DNA of 37,885 nucleotides from Coprococcus sp. (GCA_016296785.1 JAEDHX010000010.1:1-37885); one strand, 5' to 3'. Positions 25,344 to 33,974 are shown, numbered from the stretch's first letter. Translations and numbers: made by a program. Notes: generated by a model not told the origin, from the sequence alone.

Positions 25344-26180
25344 ATGAGCGGAATATTATATCTGGTAGCAACACCAATTGGAAATCTTGAGGATATGACA
25401 TATCGTGCTGTGCGTATTTTGTCGGAGGTTGATTTAATCGCTGCAGAGGATACAAGAAACAGTATTAAGCTGTTAAATCATTTTAATATAAAAACACCTA
25501 TGACAAGCTATCATGAGTTTAATAAATATGATAAAGCAGATATTCTTGTTGAAAAGCTGCTTAGTGGGCAGAATATCGCAGTCATTACTGATGCAGGAAC
25601 ACCCGGTATATCTGACCCGGGAGAGGTGCTTGTGCATAAGTGCCATGATGCGGGAATAACGGTTACTTCGGTTCCGGGTGCCTGTGCAGCCATATCAGCA
25701 CTTATCACTTCAGGTCTTCCTACAAGAAGATATGCTTTCGAGGCATTTCTTCCGTCAGATAAGAAGGAAAGACTTCAGGTGCTGGAAGATTTGAAGAAAG
25801 AAACGAGAACTATAATAATTTATGAAGCACCACACAGATTAAAGAAAACACTTATTCTTTTATATGAGTCTCTTGGAGATAGGAAAATAACACTTACAAA
25901 AGAGCTTACAAAGAAGCACGAAACAATATTTAGAACAACATTTGCAGAGGCGTTATCATATTATGAAGAAAACGAGCCACGCGGAGAATATGTTATAACC
26001 ATAGAAGGACTCGACTATTCATCCGTTTTGGCAGAGAAACGTGCGCAGTTTGAAGAGATGACAATAGCTGAGCATGTAGATATGTATATAAACCAGGGCA
26101 TGACAAAAAAAGACGCCATTAAACAGGCCGCCGTAGACAGAGGAGTCCCTAAGCGGGAGGTATATAATGCGGTGAATTAA
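25344..26180 (+). CDS. rsmI: 16S rRNA 2'-O-methyltransferase RsmI
   Basis: Methylates the ribose of C1402 in 16S rRNA near the P site. The tetrapyrrole-methylase fold begins with LYLVATPIGNLEDMTYRA (about residues 5-22), followed by AAEDTRNS, ITDAGTPGISDPG and VPGACAAISAL, all family signatures. The C-terminal RsmI-specific helical domain, ending MTKKDAIKQAAVDRGVPKREVYNAV, is complete. AGAGGAAAGAG at 25331-25341 provides the SD. It closes the tmk-holB block. Its stop overlaps the convergent racemase gene by four bases, so the two transcripts converge without room for a terminator. Confidence 0.94.
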   Translation: MSGILYLVATPIGNLEDMTYRAVRILSEVDLIAAEDTRNSIKLLNHFNIKTPMTSYHEFNKYDKADILVEKLLSGQNIAVITDAGTPGISDPGEVLVHKCHDAGITVTSVPGACAAISALITSGLPTRRYAFEAFLPSDKKERLQVLEDLKKETRTIIIYEAPHRLKKTLILLYESLGDRKITLTKELTKKHETIFRTTFAEALSYYEENEPRGEYVITIEGLDYSSVLAEKRAQFEEMTIAEHVDMYINQGMTKKDAIKQAAVDRGVPKREVYNAVN

Positions 26181-27301
26181 TTTATATATACCCTTGGTAC
26201 TCTGGCTGATATGTTGCAGACGATAACATCCACATTAGTATCTAGCAAATCAGCCATCCATTCAATAGATACGCCTTCACCAAGAAGCGTAACTATATCA
26301 TTTCTTTCTACACCCGGGATATCTGTTACATCAACCATACACTGGTCCATACAGACCTTTCCTATTATTGGAGCTTCCATGCCCCTTATTATAACCTTTC
26401 CTTTATTAGACAGATAGCGGCTGTATCCGTCTGCAAAACCGATTGGAAGTGTTGCAACCTTTGTAGGCCTTGTTGCAACAAAGGTTCCGCCATAGCCTAC
26501 CTCGGAGCCTGCAGGAATCTCCTTAACCATTGCAACATAGGTATACCAGCTGAGTATTTCACTAAGTCCGGAATTAGCCCAGTCATATTCGTCAGATGGC
26601 GTAAGACCATACATAATATCACCGCAGCGTACCGCGTCAAGCTGCGCATGAGGCATCATAAGAATGGCAGGACTGTTGGCTACATGATGCTTAGGAAATG
26701 TTATTCCGGCATTTTCAAGACGTGATACCATATCAAGATATAATGCTAACTGTTTGTCGGCATTTACATGGTCTGCTTCATCAGCCTTTGCAAAATGAGT
26801 AAAAATACCTGTAAGCTTTATATTGTCAAGCTTTGATATCTCAACTATTTCATTTACGGCATCTTCTGTTACAGGAAAACCAATTCTATTCATTCCTGTA
26901 TTAATCTTTATCTGAATATTTTGAACCTTGCCGGCCTTCTTAGCTGCATCTGAGATACATGTTGCACCACTAAGAGAAAATACAGTAAGGTCAAGGTCAT
27001 ATCTTAATGCCTCATCTAGCATATCCTCTCTTGTATCACCAAGTATTAATATCGGTTCGTTGCAGCCTGCCTCACGTAGCATTTTACCTTCTTCCCATAT
27101 TGCAACGGCGTAGCTTGTAATACCGCACTCCTTAAGTGTAGGATAGAGACCATTAATACCGTGCCTGTAACCATCGCCCTTCATAACGGCAATAAGCTCA
27201 ACACCCGGCTTCAATCTCTTTCGTATATTATCTATGTTACTCTTTAGCTTACCTAAATCAATTACGGCAGCAGTGCGGCCTTTTAATTCAAATTTATTCA
27301 T
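26177..27301 (-). CDS. alr: Alanine racemase
   Basis: Fold-type III PLP enzyme that interconverts L- and D-alanine for peptidoglycan; cytoplasmic. Schiff-base Lys41 sits in AVMKGDGYRHG, where the usual consensus is VKADAYGHG; residue 46 is Arg instead of Gly. The C-terminal catalytic Tyr270 is in EVGYGGTF, and the NTGMNRIGF and GDIMYGLTP blocks are intact. Length 374 is normal. A GAAAGGAC SD precedes the ATG on the minus strand. The altered PLP-lysine loop raises the possibility of a related amino acid racemase (Ser- or Orn-like), but alanine is the simplest call. It is divergent from the ATPase gene across a gap with repeated GGGTTAAA sites. Confidence 0.85.
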   Translation of the reverse strand: MNKFELKGRTAAVIDLGKLKSNIDNIRKRLKPGVELIAVMKGDGYRHGINGLYPTLKECGITSYAVAIWEEGKMLREAGCNEPILILGDTREDMLDEALRYDLDLTVFSLSGATCISDAAKKAGKVQNIQIKINTGMNRIGFPVTEDAVNEIVEISKLDNIKLTGIFTHFAKADEADHVNADKQLALYLDMVSRLENAGITFPKHHVANSPAILMMPHAQLDAVRCGDIMYGLTPSDEYDWANSGLSEILSWYTYVAMVKEIPAGSEVGYGGTFVATRPTKVATLPIGFADGYSRYLSNKGKVIIRGMEAPIIGKVCMDQCMVDVTDIPGVERNDIVTLLGEGVSIEWMADLLDTNVDVIVCNISARVPRVYIN

Positions 27302-27390
27302 TTCATGTCCTTTCGGTTTAAAGTAATACTTATATTTACATCAAGATATTATCACGTATATCAAATTAATACAATTTAAAATGTTGTCAA

Positions 27391-27435
27391 TTTAACCCTA
27401 AATGCTTGTTGTAAAATGGGTTAAAAAGGGTTAAA
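27391..27435. promoter_or_regulatory. GGGTTAAA repeat cluster between alr and the ATPase gene
   Basis: TTTAACCC at 27391-27398 and two direct copies of GGGTTAAA at 27418-27425 and 27428-27435, spaced exactly 10 bases, lie within 60 bases of the ATPase start. An inverted and doubled motif with helical spacing looks like an operator. A minus-strand TTGACA (27390-27385) next to it could serve alr. The rest of this 167-base gap holds AT-rich sequence only. Confidence 0.4.
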
Positions 27436-27468
27436 ATATAGTATATTAATATGGGTGGTGACATAAGT

Positions 27469-29289
27469 ATGGATATAGAAAAAGAAATAAATGAGCTCCG
27501 CATTCAAATAGATTGTCTCCCAAAGGGATGTGTGACAAAAAAAACAATTAATAATAAAGTGTATAATTATCATCAGTGGACTGACGAATCAGGGAAAAGG
27601 CATTATGACAGTATTTCCATAGAAACGGCAGATATGATAAGTGAAGCCATAGAACAGAGGAAGAGACTAACAGGTATTATGAAGAGTCTATTAAAAAAGA
27701 TTCCTAATATTGCATATAATACAGCCGGAAGAGATTTGGAGTTGAGTTCGAATGCCATATATTCTGATGATTTAAAGAATATGGCGGCCATGGCAGAAGG
27801 TCTGGAAAAGAGAGCCTGTTATGACATAATAGAAGATTACCTGTATGGCAACCAGACTGACAAGGTGTGTCTTGTATATGGACTTAGAAGGACAGGCAAG
27901 ACTACATTGATTCGTCAGCTTATATTAAATATGGATGAGGAAGTATTTAATAAAACCATATATATTAAGGCAACCAGAAATGACACAATTGCGTCTATTA
28001 ATAAAGATTTAAAGACGATTAGGAATGAAGGCTTCAAATATATTTTTATAGATGAAGCAACCTTGATAAGTGATTTTATTGATTCGTCATCATTATTTTC
28101 TGATGTTTATGCAGCAACCGGTATGAAGATAGTATTATCAGGAACAGACTCGTTAGGGTTCTATTTCGCTTCTAGTTGTGAATTGTATGATAGGGCTATT
28201 ATGGTTCATACGACATTTATCCCATATAGTGAACATGCGAGATTGTTGAAGATAAAAAGTGTTGATGAATATATTAGATATGGTGGCACATTAAAGGCCG
28301 GGGAATTAGGTTTTGAGGATTCCGAAGTGAATTCAGCAGATGCGTCTTTCCGAGATGATGAAAGTACAAGACGATATATAGATACGGCAATATGTAAGAA
28401 TATTCAGCATTCACTAAGCTGCTTTGAAGATGGTGGTCATTTTCGTCATTTGAAAAGACTTTATGAGGCAAATGAGCTTACAAATGCAATCAATCGCATA
28501 ATTCAGGACTTAAACCATAAGTTTACAAAAGAAGTAATACTAGAGGAATTCAAATCACGAGACTTAGGTTCGGCTGCCCAGATGCTAAGAGCAGCAAAGT
28601 CACAAGATAACAGAACAGATGCACTTGATAATATTAATAAAGAAGTAGTAGTAAGCAGGCTTAAGCGTATTCTGGACATATATGAGAAGGATGAACTTAC
28701 ACAGCATATATCAGTTTCTGCATTAGAAGAGATAAAAGAGTATTTAGAAGTCTTGGATCTAATTGAAGTATCGGAGATAAAAACTGCAAAAGAGTCAGAA
28801 GAACCTCTGGAGCATATAATATTTACCCAGCCGGGAATGAGATATTGTCAGGCAGAAGCACTTGTTTATTCCTTGATGAAATCAAGTGATTTCAAGGCTT
28901 TAAGTGAAAGAGAGAAGCTTCTGATTTCACAAAAAATATTGGATGATGTGAGAGGAATTATATTGGAGGATATAGTTTTGCTTGAGACTAAGAAAACTGT
29001 ATCAAAGGATGAGCAGGTCTTTAAGCTTCAATTTGATGCCGGTGAATTCGATATGGTTATTTATAATAGTCTTACTGACACATGTGCTATTTTTGAGATT
29101 AAGCATAGCAGGGAACAGGTAAAGAGTCAGTGGAAGAATCTTCTGAGAGAAGATTACTGCGTGCAGACAGAGAAAGTATATGGTAGGATAACAAGAAAAT
29201 GCATTTTATATACCGGTCCGTCGATGATTACGAAAGAAGGCTTGGAATATAAAAATGTTGAGGAATATCTCACAGATTTATGGAATTGA
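27469..29289 (+). CDS. AAA ATPase with N-terminal domain and PD-(D/E)XK-like tail
   Basis: A 606-residue protein with three parts. Residues 1-75 include LPKGCVTKKTINNKVYNYHQW, which resembles the DUF6788-type small domain (LPKGxLxxKxIxGxxYYYLQW) usually found alone or in mobile-element genes. Residues about 130-290 form an AAA_14-like ATPase: Walker A GLRRTGKTT (138-146), Walker B YIFIDEATLI and sensor-like VLSGTDS. Residues about 480-606 look like the DUF4143/DUF234 C-terminus with a nuclease-type signature, GEFDMVIYN..CAIFEIKHS (Asp528, Glu543, Lys545). Such ATPases are poorly characterised. ATG 27469 fits GGTGG at nine bases; an ATG at 27451 overlaps that SD. Neighbours give no clue. Whether it cuts DNA is untested. 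Confidence 0.72.
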   Translation: MDIEKEINELRIQIDCLPKGCVTKKTINNKVYNYHQWTDESGKRHYDSISIETADMISEAIEQRKRLTGIMKSLLKKIPNIAYNTAGRDLELSSNAIYSDDLKNMAAMAEGLEKRACYDIIEDYLYGNQTDKVCLVYGLRRTGKTTLIRQLILNMDEEVFNKTIYIKATRNDTIASINKDLKTIRNEGFKYIFIDEATLISDFIDSSSLFSDVYAATGMKIVLSGTDSLGFYFASSCELYDRAIMVHTTFIPYSEHARLLKIKSVDEYIRYGGTLKAGELGFEDSEVNSADASFRDDESTRRYIDTAICKNIQHSLSCFEDGGHFRHLKRLYEANELTNAINRIIQDLNHKFTKEVILEEFKSRDLGSAAQMLRAAKSQDNRTDALDNINKEVVVSRLKRILDIYEKDELTQHISVSALEEIKEYLEVLDLIEVSEIKTAKESEEPLEHIIFTQPGMRYCQAEALVYSLMKSSDFKALSEREKLLISQKILDDVRGIILEDIVLLETKKTVSKDEQVFKLQFDAGEFDMVIYNSLTDTCAIFEIKHSREQVKSQWKNLLREDYCVQTEKVYGRITRKCILYTGPSMITKEGLEYKNVEEYLTDLWN

Positions 29290-29376
29290 CAGGCGTCTTA
29301 TAGACAAATAGAATCTTGTATAGTATCATGACTAATAATAATGAAAAACATCATATTGATTGGAGAGATAACGAAA

Positions 29377-30159
29377 ATGATTAATATAACAGCTATTTTA
29401 TTATATATAGTATTTTTTGTTGTTGGAGTAATAGTATTTTCATTTGTTAATAATGTGATATACAGACTGCCTGATAAGAAGGTATTCTCAAAAAAGAAAT
29501 CAACCTGTATGTCTTGTGAACATGAGTTGTCTTTTAAGGATATTATTCCTGTCATTTCGTGGATTGCACTTAAGGGGAAATGTCGTTATTGCGGCAAAAA
29601 GATTTCAGTAAGGTATCTGATAGTTGAGCTTCTTGGAGGTGCCTTGGCGGTAGGACTTCCAATGTATTATGGAATTAATATGAAGGCTCTTACTATATTC
29701 CTGTTTTTTGCGTTGCTTACAATTATTACATGTATTGATATGGATACAATGGAGATCCCGTTTATCCTTAATATATGCATACTTATTTTGGGAGTAATAT
29801 CTATATGGACAATTGGTGAGGTGTCGCTTTTAGATAGAATTATCGGATTGTTTTCTATTAGTTTGCCATTATTCCTTATTGTACTTATTATTCCTGAGGG
29901 CTTTGGAGGCGGAGATATTAAGATGATGTTTGCTGCCGGTTTTCTGCTTGGTTGGAAGGCTAATGTAATTGCATTCTTAATAGGCTTGCTACTCGGTGGA
30001 ATATATGGTGTCGTATGTCTTGCCAGAAGAAAACATGGCAAGAAGGATCATTTTGCATTTGGCCCTTTCTTAAGTATCGGACTTGCGATTTCTGTTTTTT
30101 GCGGAACAGGTCTTATGGATATGTATATTGATTATCTTAAATTAGCATTCAAAGCTTAA
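29377..30159 (+). CDS. Prepilin peptidase (A24 family)
   Basis: An aspartic membrane protease that cleaves prepilin-type leaders and often N-methylates the new terminus. About eight spans are predicted. The cytosolic loop carries two CxxC pairs (CMSC and CRYC, about residues 44-68), as in full-length bifunctional enzymes. The catalytic aspartates appear in CIDMDTMEIPF (Asp121 or Asp123) and GGGDIKMMFAAG (Asp180). ATG 29377 is preferred because it immediately precedes the first span; GGAG at 29362-29365 lies 11 bases upstream, and an ATG at 29341 has none. No pilin or secretion gene is visible here, so its substrate (Tad/Flp, type IV pili or competence pseudopilins) must lie elsewhere. Confidence 0.85.
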   Translation: MINITAILLYIVFFVVGVIVFSFVNNVIYRLPDKKVFSKKKSTCMSCEHELSFKDIIPVISWIALKGKCRYCGKKISVRYLIVELLGGALAVGLPMYYGINMKALTIFLFFALLTIITCIDMDTMEIPFILNICILILGVISIWTIGEVSLLDRIIGLFSISLPLFLIVLIIPEGFGGGDIKMMFAAGFLLGWKANVIAFLIGLLLGGIYGVVCLARRKHGKKDHFAFGPFLSIGLAISVFCGTGLMDMYIDYLKLAFKA

Positions 30160-30187
30160 GAATTGATATGAATAGTTATAATAGTAC

Positions 30188-30216
30188 TTGTTAAATGTTT
30201 AAAATAAAGCTATACT
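30188..30216 (+). promoter_or_regulatory. Promoter for the acyl-CoA ligase and lysA-like operon
   Basis: TTGTTA, 17 bases and TATACT make a good sigma-A match. Transcription should begin near 30223, about 80 bases before the start codon. Confidence 0.6.
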
Positions 30217-30239
30217 TATATGGATATTGATTTAATGCG

Positions 30240-30259
30240 TTAAAGCGATGTGGCTTTAA
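30240..30259 (+). promoter_or_regulatory. Small dyad in the leader of the acyl-CoA ligase gene
   Basis: TTAAAGC at 30240-30246 pairs with GCTTTAA at 30253-30259 around a six-base centre, just downstream of the predicted start of transcription. An operator is likelier than a terminator because no U-run follows. The binding factor is unknown. Confidence 0.4.
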
Positions 30260-30305
30260 ACAGCATAAATATACGAATTGTTAGATTTTGAAGGAGTATA
30301 AAGAT

Positions 30306-31940
30306 ATGCCTATTACAGATTACCTTGAGAGAAATGCCAAAGAATTTGGAAGTGATGTAGCACTTGTTGAGATAAATCCGGACCTTCAGGAAACAAGAAG
30401 GGTTACCTGGAGAGAATATGAATTGATTGAATCAACACCTACTTGCAGCTATAGAAGAGAGATAACATGGGAAGTGTTTAATGAGAAGGCAAACAGATTT
30501 GCTAATCTTCTTGTATCAAGGGGAATCCAGCCGGGGGATAAGGTTGGTATACTTATGATGAATTGCCTTGAATGGCTTCCTATATATTTTGGAGCATTAA
30601 AGACACAGGCATTAGTAGTTCCATTTAATTTCAGATATGATGCAGAAGAGATAAAATACTGTGTTGAGCTTGCAGATGTAGATGTTCTTGTTTTCGGACC
30701 GGAGTTTATTGGAAGAGTTGAGTCAATAGTTGATGATATTGCTACAAAAAGAATATTATTCTATGTTGGTGGCAATTGCCCTTCATTTGCGGAGGATTAT
30801 GATAAGCTTGCTTCGAATTGTTCAAGTATATTCGAAAAGCGCGATATAAAAGATAGTGATGATGCTGCGATATATTTCTCATCAGGAACTACAGGCTTTC
30901 CAAAGGCTATTTTACATAATCATGAGAGCCTAATGCATGCAGCTAAGGTTGAGCATGCGCATCATGGACAGAAGAAGGATGATGTATTTCTTTGTATTCC
31001 GCCACTTTATCATACAGGTGCGAAGATGCATTGGTTTGGAAGTCTTGTATCAGGTGGCAGGGCAGTTTTGTTAAAAGGAGTAAATGCCGCTACAATTCTT
31101 AAAACAATAAGCGATGAGAAATGTACTATAGTATGGCTTCTTGTTCCTTGGGCTCAGGATATACTTCTTGCAATCGAAAAGGGAGAGGTCAATCTTTCGG
31201 ATTACGAGTTATCACAGTGGAGACTTATGCATATAGGGGCACAGCCTGTTCCGCAGAGTCTTATTAAGAGATGGAAGGAAATATTCCCTAACCATGATTA
31301 TGATACAAACTATGGTCTTTCAGAGTCGATTGGGCCTGGTGCCGTTCATCTTGGCATTGAGAATATTCATAAGGTTGGAGCTATTGGAATCCCGGGATAT
31401 GGCTGGGAAGCCCGCATTGTTGATGAGAATGATAATGATGTAGAACAGGGCTTAGTTGGAGAGCTTATCCTTAAAGGACCGGGTGTTATGACCTGTTATT
31501 ACAAGAATCCTGAAGCAACAGCAGAATGTCTTAAGGATGGATGGCTATATACAGGTGATATGGCACAGAAGGATGAGGATGGATTTATTTATCTTGTAGA
31601 TAGAAAAAAGGATGTTATAATAAGCGGTGGCGAGAATATATATCCTGTACAGATTGAGAACTTCCTTAGCAAGCATCCTAAGATAAAAGATGTTGCAGTT
31701 ATCGGTATTGCAGATGCAAGACTTGGAGAGATTACTGCAGCTATTATCGAGATTAAGGATGGTATGGAGTGTACCGAAGAAGAGATTAATGAATTTAGCA
31801 AAGAACTTCCAAGATATAAGAGACCTAGAAAGATTATATTTGAGAAGGTTCCTAGGAATGCAACAGGAAAGATTGAGAAGCCGCTTCTTAGAAAACGTCA
31901 TAACAGTGAAAATCTTGTTGCAGCAGAAAATAAAGCATAA
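30306..31940 (+). CDS. Acyl-CoA ligase (class I adenylate-forming enzyme)
   Basis: Activates a carboxylic acid with ATP and joins it to CoA. All core motifs are present: YFSSGTTGFPKAILHNH (A3, about residues 193-209), NYGLSESIGPG (A5), GWLYTGD (A7), VDRKKDVIISGGENIYP (A8), and C-terminal NATGKIEKPLL with the catalytic lysine. An N-terminal insert around TRRVTWREYELIESTPT, before EITWEVFNEKANRFANLL, marks a clade that I recall from gut Clostridia; members are usually annotated as acid:CoA ligases without a known substrate. ATG 30306 is chosen: AAGGAG at 30291-30296 is nine bases upstream, whereas TTG 30288 lies before that SD. It is cotranscribed with the decarboxylase-like gene 17 bases later. 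Confidence 0.85.
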   Translation: MPITDYLERNAKEFGSDVALVEINPDLQETRRVTWREYELIESTPTCSYRREITWEVFNEKANRFANLLVSRGIQPGDKVGILMMNCLEWLPIYFGALKTQALVVPFNFRYDAEEIKYCVELADVDVLVFGPEFIGRVESIVDDIATKRILFYVGGNCPSFAEDYDKLASNCSSIFEKRDIKDSDDAAIYFSSGTTGFPKAILHNHESLMHAAKVEHAHHGQKKDDVFLCIPPLYHTGAKMHWFGSLVSGGRAVLLKGVNAATILKTISDEKCTIVWLLVPWAQDILLAIEKGEVNLSDYELSQWRLMHIGAQPVPQSLIKRWKEIFPNHDYDTNYGLSESIGPGAVHLGIENIHKVGAIGIPGYGWEARIVDENDNDVEQGLVGELILKGPGVMTCYYKNPEATAECLKDGWLYTGDMAQKDEDGFIYLVDRKKDVIISGGENIYPVQIENFLSKHPKIKDVAVIGIADARLGEITAAIIEIKDGMECTEEEINEFSKELPRYKRPRKIIFEKVPRNATGKIEKPLLRKRHNSENLVAAENKA

Positions 31941-31957
31941 AGAAGGGATAGATTTAT

Positions 31958-33214
31958 ATGAAGACACCATTTGTGACAAAGGCTAAAGCAGAAGAGATTA
32001 TTAAGGATTTCCCTACTCCTTTTCATCTGTATGATGAGAAGGGCATCAGAGAAAATGCCAGAAGGATGAATCAGGCATTTTCATGGAATAAAGGTTTTAA
32101 GGAATATTTTGCGGTAAAGGCAACACCTAACCCAACTATACTTAAGATATTAAAAGAGGAAGGCTGTGGAACAGACTGTTCATCACTTACAGAGCTTATG
32201 ATGTCAGAAAAGCTTGGTTTTTCCGGTGATGAGATTATGTTTTCGTCAAATGATACACCGGCTGAGGAGTTTATACTAGCTAAGAAGCTTGGTGCTACCA
32301 TAAATCTTGATGATTTTACACATATTGAATTCCTTGAAAAGACAGCAGGTATACCTGATAAGATTTGTTGCCGTTTCAATCCGGGCGGAACATTTTCAAT
32401 TTCAAATACCATAATGGATAATCCCGGAGATGCTAAGTATGGTATGACGAAGGACCAGCTTATTGAAGCATATTCTATTCTTAGGGATAAGGGTGTAAAG
32501 AGATTTGGTATGCATGCATTTCTTGCAAGCAATACAGTGACAAATGATTACTACCCAACACTTGCAAAGCTTCTTTTTGAGGTTGCTGTTGAGATTAAGG
32601 AGAAGACAGGTGTTAAGCTTGATTTCATTAATCTTTCCGGCGGAGTTGGAGTTCCTTATGCACCGGATAAAGAGCCAAATGATATTCTTGCAATAGGTGA
32701 AGGTGTAAGAAAGGTCTATGAAGAGGTTCTTGTTCCTGCAGGAATGGGCGATGTAGCTATTTATACTGAGCTTGGCCGTTTCATGCTTGCGCCATATGGT
32801 CATCTTATTACTACTGCAATTCATGAGAAACATACCCATAAGGAATATATTGGTGTTGATGCTTGTGCAGTTAATCTTATGAGACCTGCTATGTATGGTG
32901 CATACCATCATATTACCGTGCTTGGCAAGGAGAATGAGCCATGCGATCATAAGTATGATGTAACAGGTTCTCTTTGTGAGAATAATGATAAATTTGCAAT
33001 AGACAGAATGCTTCCTGAGATTGAAAAGGGCGATATTCTTGCTATTCACGACACAGGAGCACATGGCTTTGCCATGGGTTATAACTATAATGGAAAGCTT
33101 AAGTCAGCAGAGATACTTCTTCGTGAGGATGGCTCGTACAAGCTTATAAGAAGAGCAGAAACACCTGAGGATTATTTTGCTACAATTAATGATTTTTGGG
33201 ATGTTGAGTTATAA
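31958..33214 (+). CDS. lysA: Diaminopimelate decarboxylase-like PLP enzyme
   Basis: Fold-type III PLP decarboxylase of the LysA family. LysA makes lysine from meso-diaminopimelate. Lys54 in YFAVKATPNP carries PLP. GCGTDCSSLTEL, FGMHAF, SGGVGVPY, TELGRFMLAPYGHL and the C-terminal CENNDKF (active-site Cys contributed across the dimer) all fit. Length 418 is typical. A carboxynorspermidine or other substrate in the same superfamily cannot be excluded, but the CENNDKF and GRF contexts favour LysA. GAAGGGA at 31942-31948 is the SD. Pairing with an acyl-CoA ligase is not a usual lysine-operon neighbourhood. Confidence 0.82.
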   Translation: MKTPFVTKAKAEEIIKDFPTPFHLYDEKGIRENARRMNQAFSWNKGFKEYFAVKATPNPTILKILKEEGCGTDCSSLTELMMSEKLGFSGDEIMFSSNDTPAEEFILAKKLGATINLDDFTHIEFLEKTAGIPDKICCRFNPGGTFSISNTIMDNPGDAKYGMTKDQLIEAYSILRDKGVKRFGMHAFLASNTVTNDYYPTLAKLLFEVAVEIKEKTGVKLDFINLSGGVGVPYAPDKEPNDILAIGEGVRKVYEEVLVPAGMGDVAIYTELGRFMLAPYGHLITTAIHEKHTHKEYIGVDACAVNLMRPAMYGAYHHITVLGKENEPCDHKYDVTGSLCENNDKFAIDRMLPEIEKGDILAIHDTGAHGFAMGYNYNGKLKSAEILLREDGSYKLIRRAETPEDYFATINDFWDVEL

Positions 33215-33257
33215 TGTCACTTTGTAAAACGATTCTTGCAATATAGGTATAAATAAT

Positions 33258-33312
33258 AAAGATTCTTAAAACATTATTGTTAAGGTAATAAGTTTTAAGA
33301 ATCTTTTTTATT
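33258..33312. terminator. Bidirectional intrinsic terminator
   Basis: The 15-base arms 33258-33272 and 33292-33306 are exact complements (AAAGATTCTTAAAAC and GTTTTAAGAATCTTT). T-rich runs follow on the plus side and, on the minus side, after the reverse arm. It serves the lysA-like operon and the convergent cyclophilin gene. Confidence 0.85.
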
Positions 33313-33356
33313 ATATTTGTTTTCAAATGAAACAAATTGAGTTATAATTATGCTAA

Positions 33357-33875
33357 TTAGGCTTTGATAGGTTCAGGATAATCGATGCCAAAAGTATCAA
33401 CAGTAACAGACTTCATCTTCTGCTCTACTAATGGGCGATCGCTATAGTTTGTTTCTACATTAGCAATTTTATCAACGATATCAAGACCTTCGATAATCTT
33501 GCCAAAGGCAGCATATGCTCCGTCAAGATGTGGAGATGTCTGATGCATGATAAAGAACTGTGAACCTGCTGAATTAGGCATCATGGAACGAGCCATTGAC
33601 AGAACACCAGGTGTGTGTTTAAGATCATTTGCAAATCCGTTCTGAGAAAATTCGCCTTTGATTGAATAGCCGGGACCTCCGGTTCCTATTCCGTCAGGAC
33701 AACCGCCCTGAATCATGAAGCCGCTTATTACACGATGGAATATTAGTCCATCATAGAAGCCTTTTTTAATAAGGGATATAAAGTTATTTACAGTATTAGG
33801 TGCGATGTCAGGATATAACTCTGCTTTCATGATATCGCCATTTTCCATGGTAATGGTAACTATTGGGTTTGCCAA
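33357..33875 (-). CDS. Cyclophilin-type peptidylprolyl isomerase
   Basis: A 172-residue single-domain cyclophilin that speeds cis-trans isomerisation of prolyl bonds. The active-site block FHRVISGFMIQGG (with the catalytic Arg) and the SMARSMMPNSAGSQFFIMH block are intact, as is HLDGAYAAFGKIIEGLDIV. No signal peptide is present, so it is cytoplasmic. The start is a TTG: AAAGGA on the minus strand lies nine bases upstream, and the nearer ATG is out of frame. It has its own promoter (see 33910-33938). Confidence 0.92.
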   Translation of the reverse strand: MANPIVTITMENGDIMKAELYPDIAPNTVNNFISLIKKGFYDGLIFHRVISGFMIQGGCPDGIGTGGPGYSIKGEFSQNGFANDLKHTPGVLSMARSMMPNSAGSQFFIMHQTSPHLDGAYAAFGKIIEGLDIVDKIANVETNYSDRPLVEQKMKSVTVDTFGIDYPEPIKA

Positions 33876-33909
33876 TTTTAATCATCCTTTCTATTTTGAA
33901 GTTATTGAT

Positions 33910-33938
33910 ATGATATCATTACTTTGTGGAACGGGCAA
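33910..33938 (-). promoter_or_regulatory. Promoter candidate for the cyclophilin gene
   Basis: Minus-strand TTGCCC (33938-33933), 17 bases, TATCAT (33915-33910). The start of transcription would be about 30 bases before the TTG start codon. Confidence 0.4.
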
Positions 33939-33974
33939 TCATAAAATGCACAAGAATAAAGGAGAAGCAAGAAA

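Noticed and set aside
32402..33064. Open frame of 220 codons on the minus strand inside the LysA-like gene
   Set aside because: It lies wholly antisense to a well-supported gene, and its product is rich in Cys, Asn and Ile with no recognisable domain.
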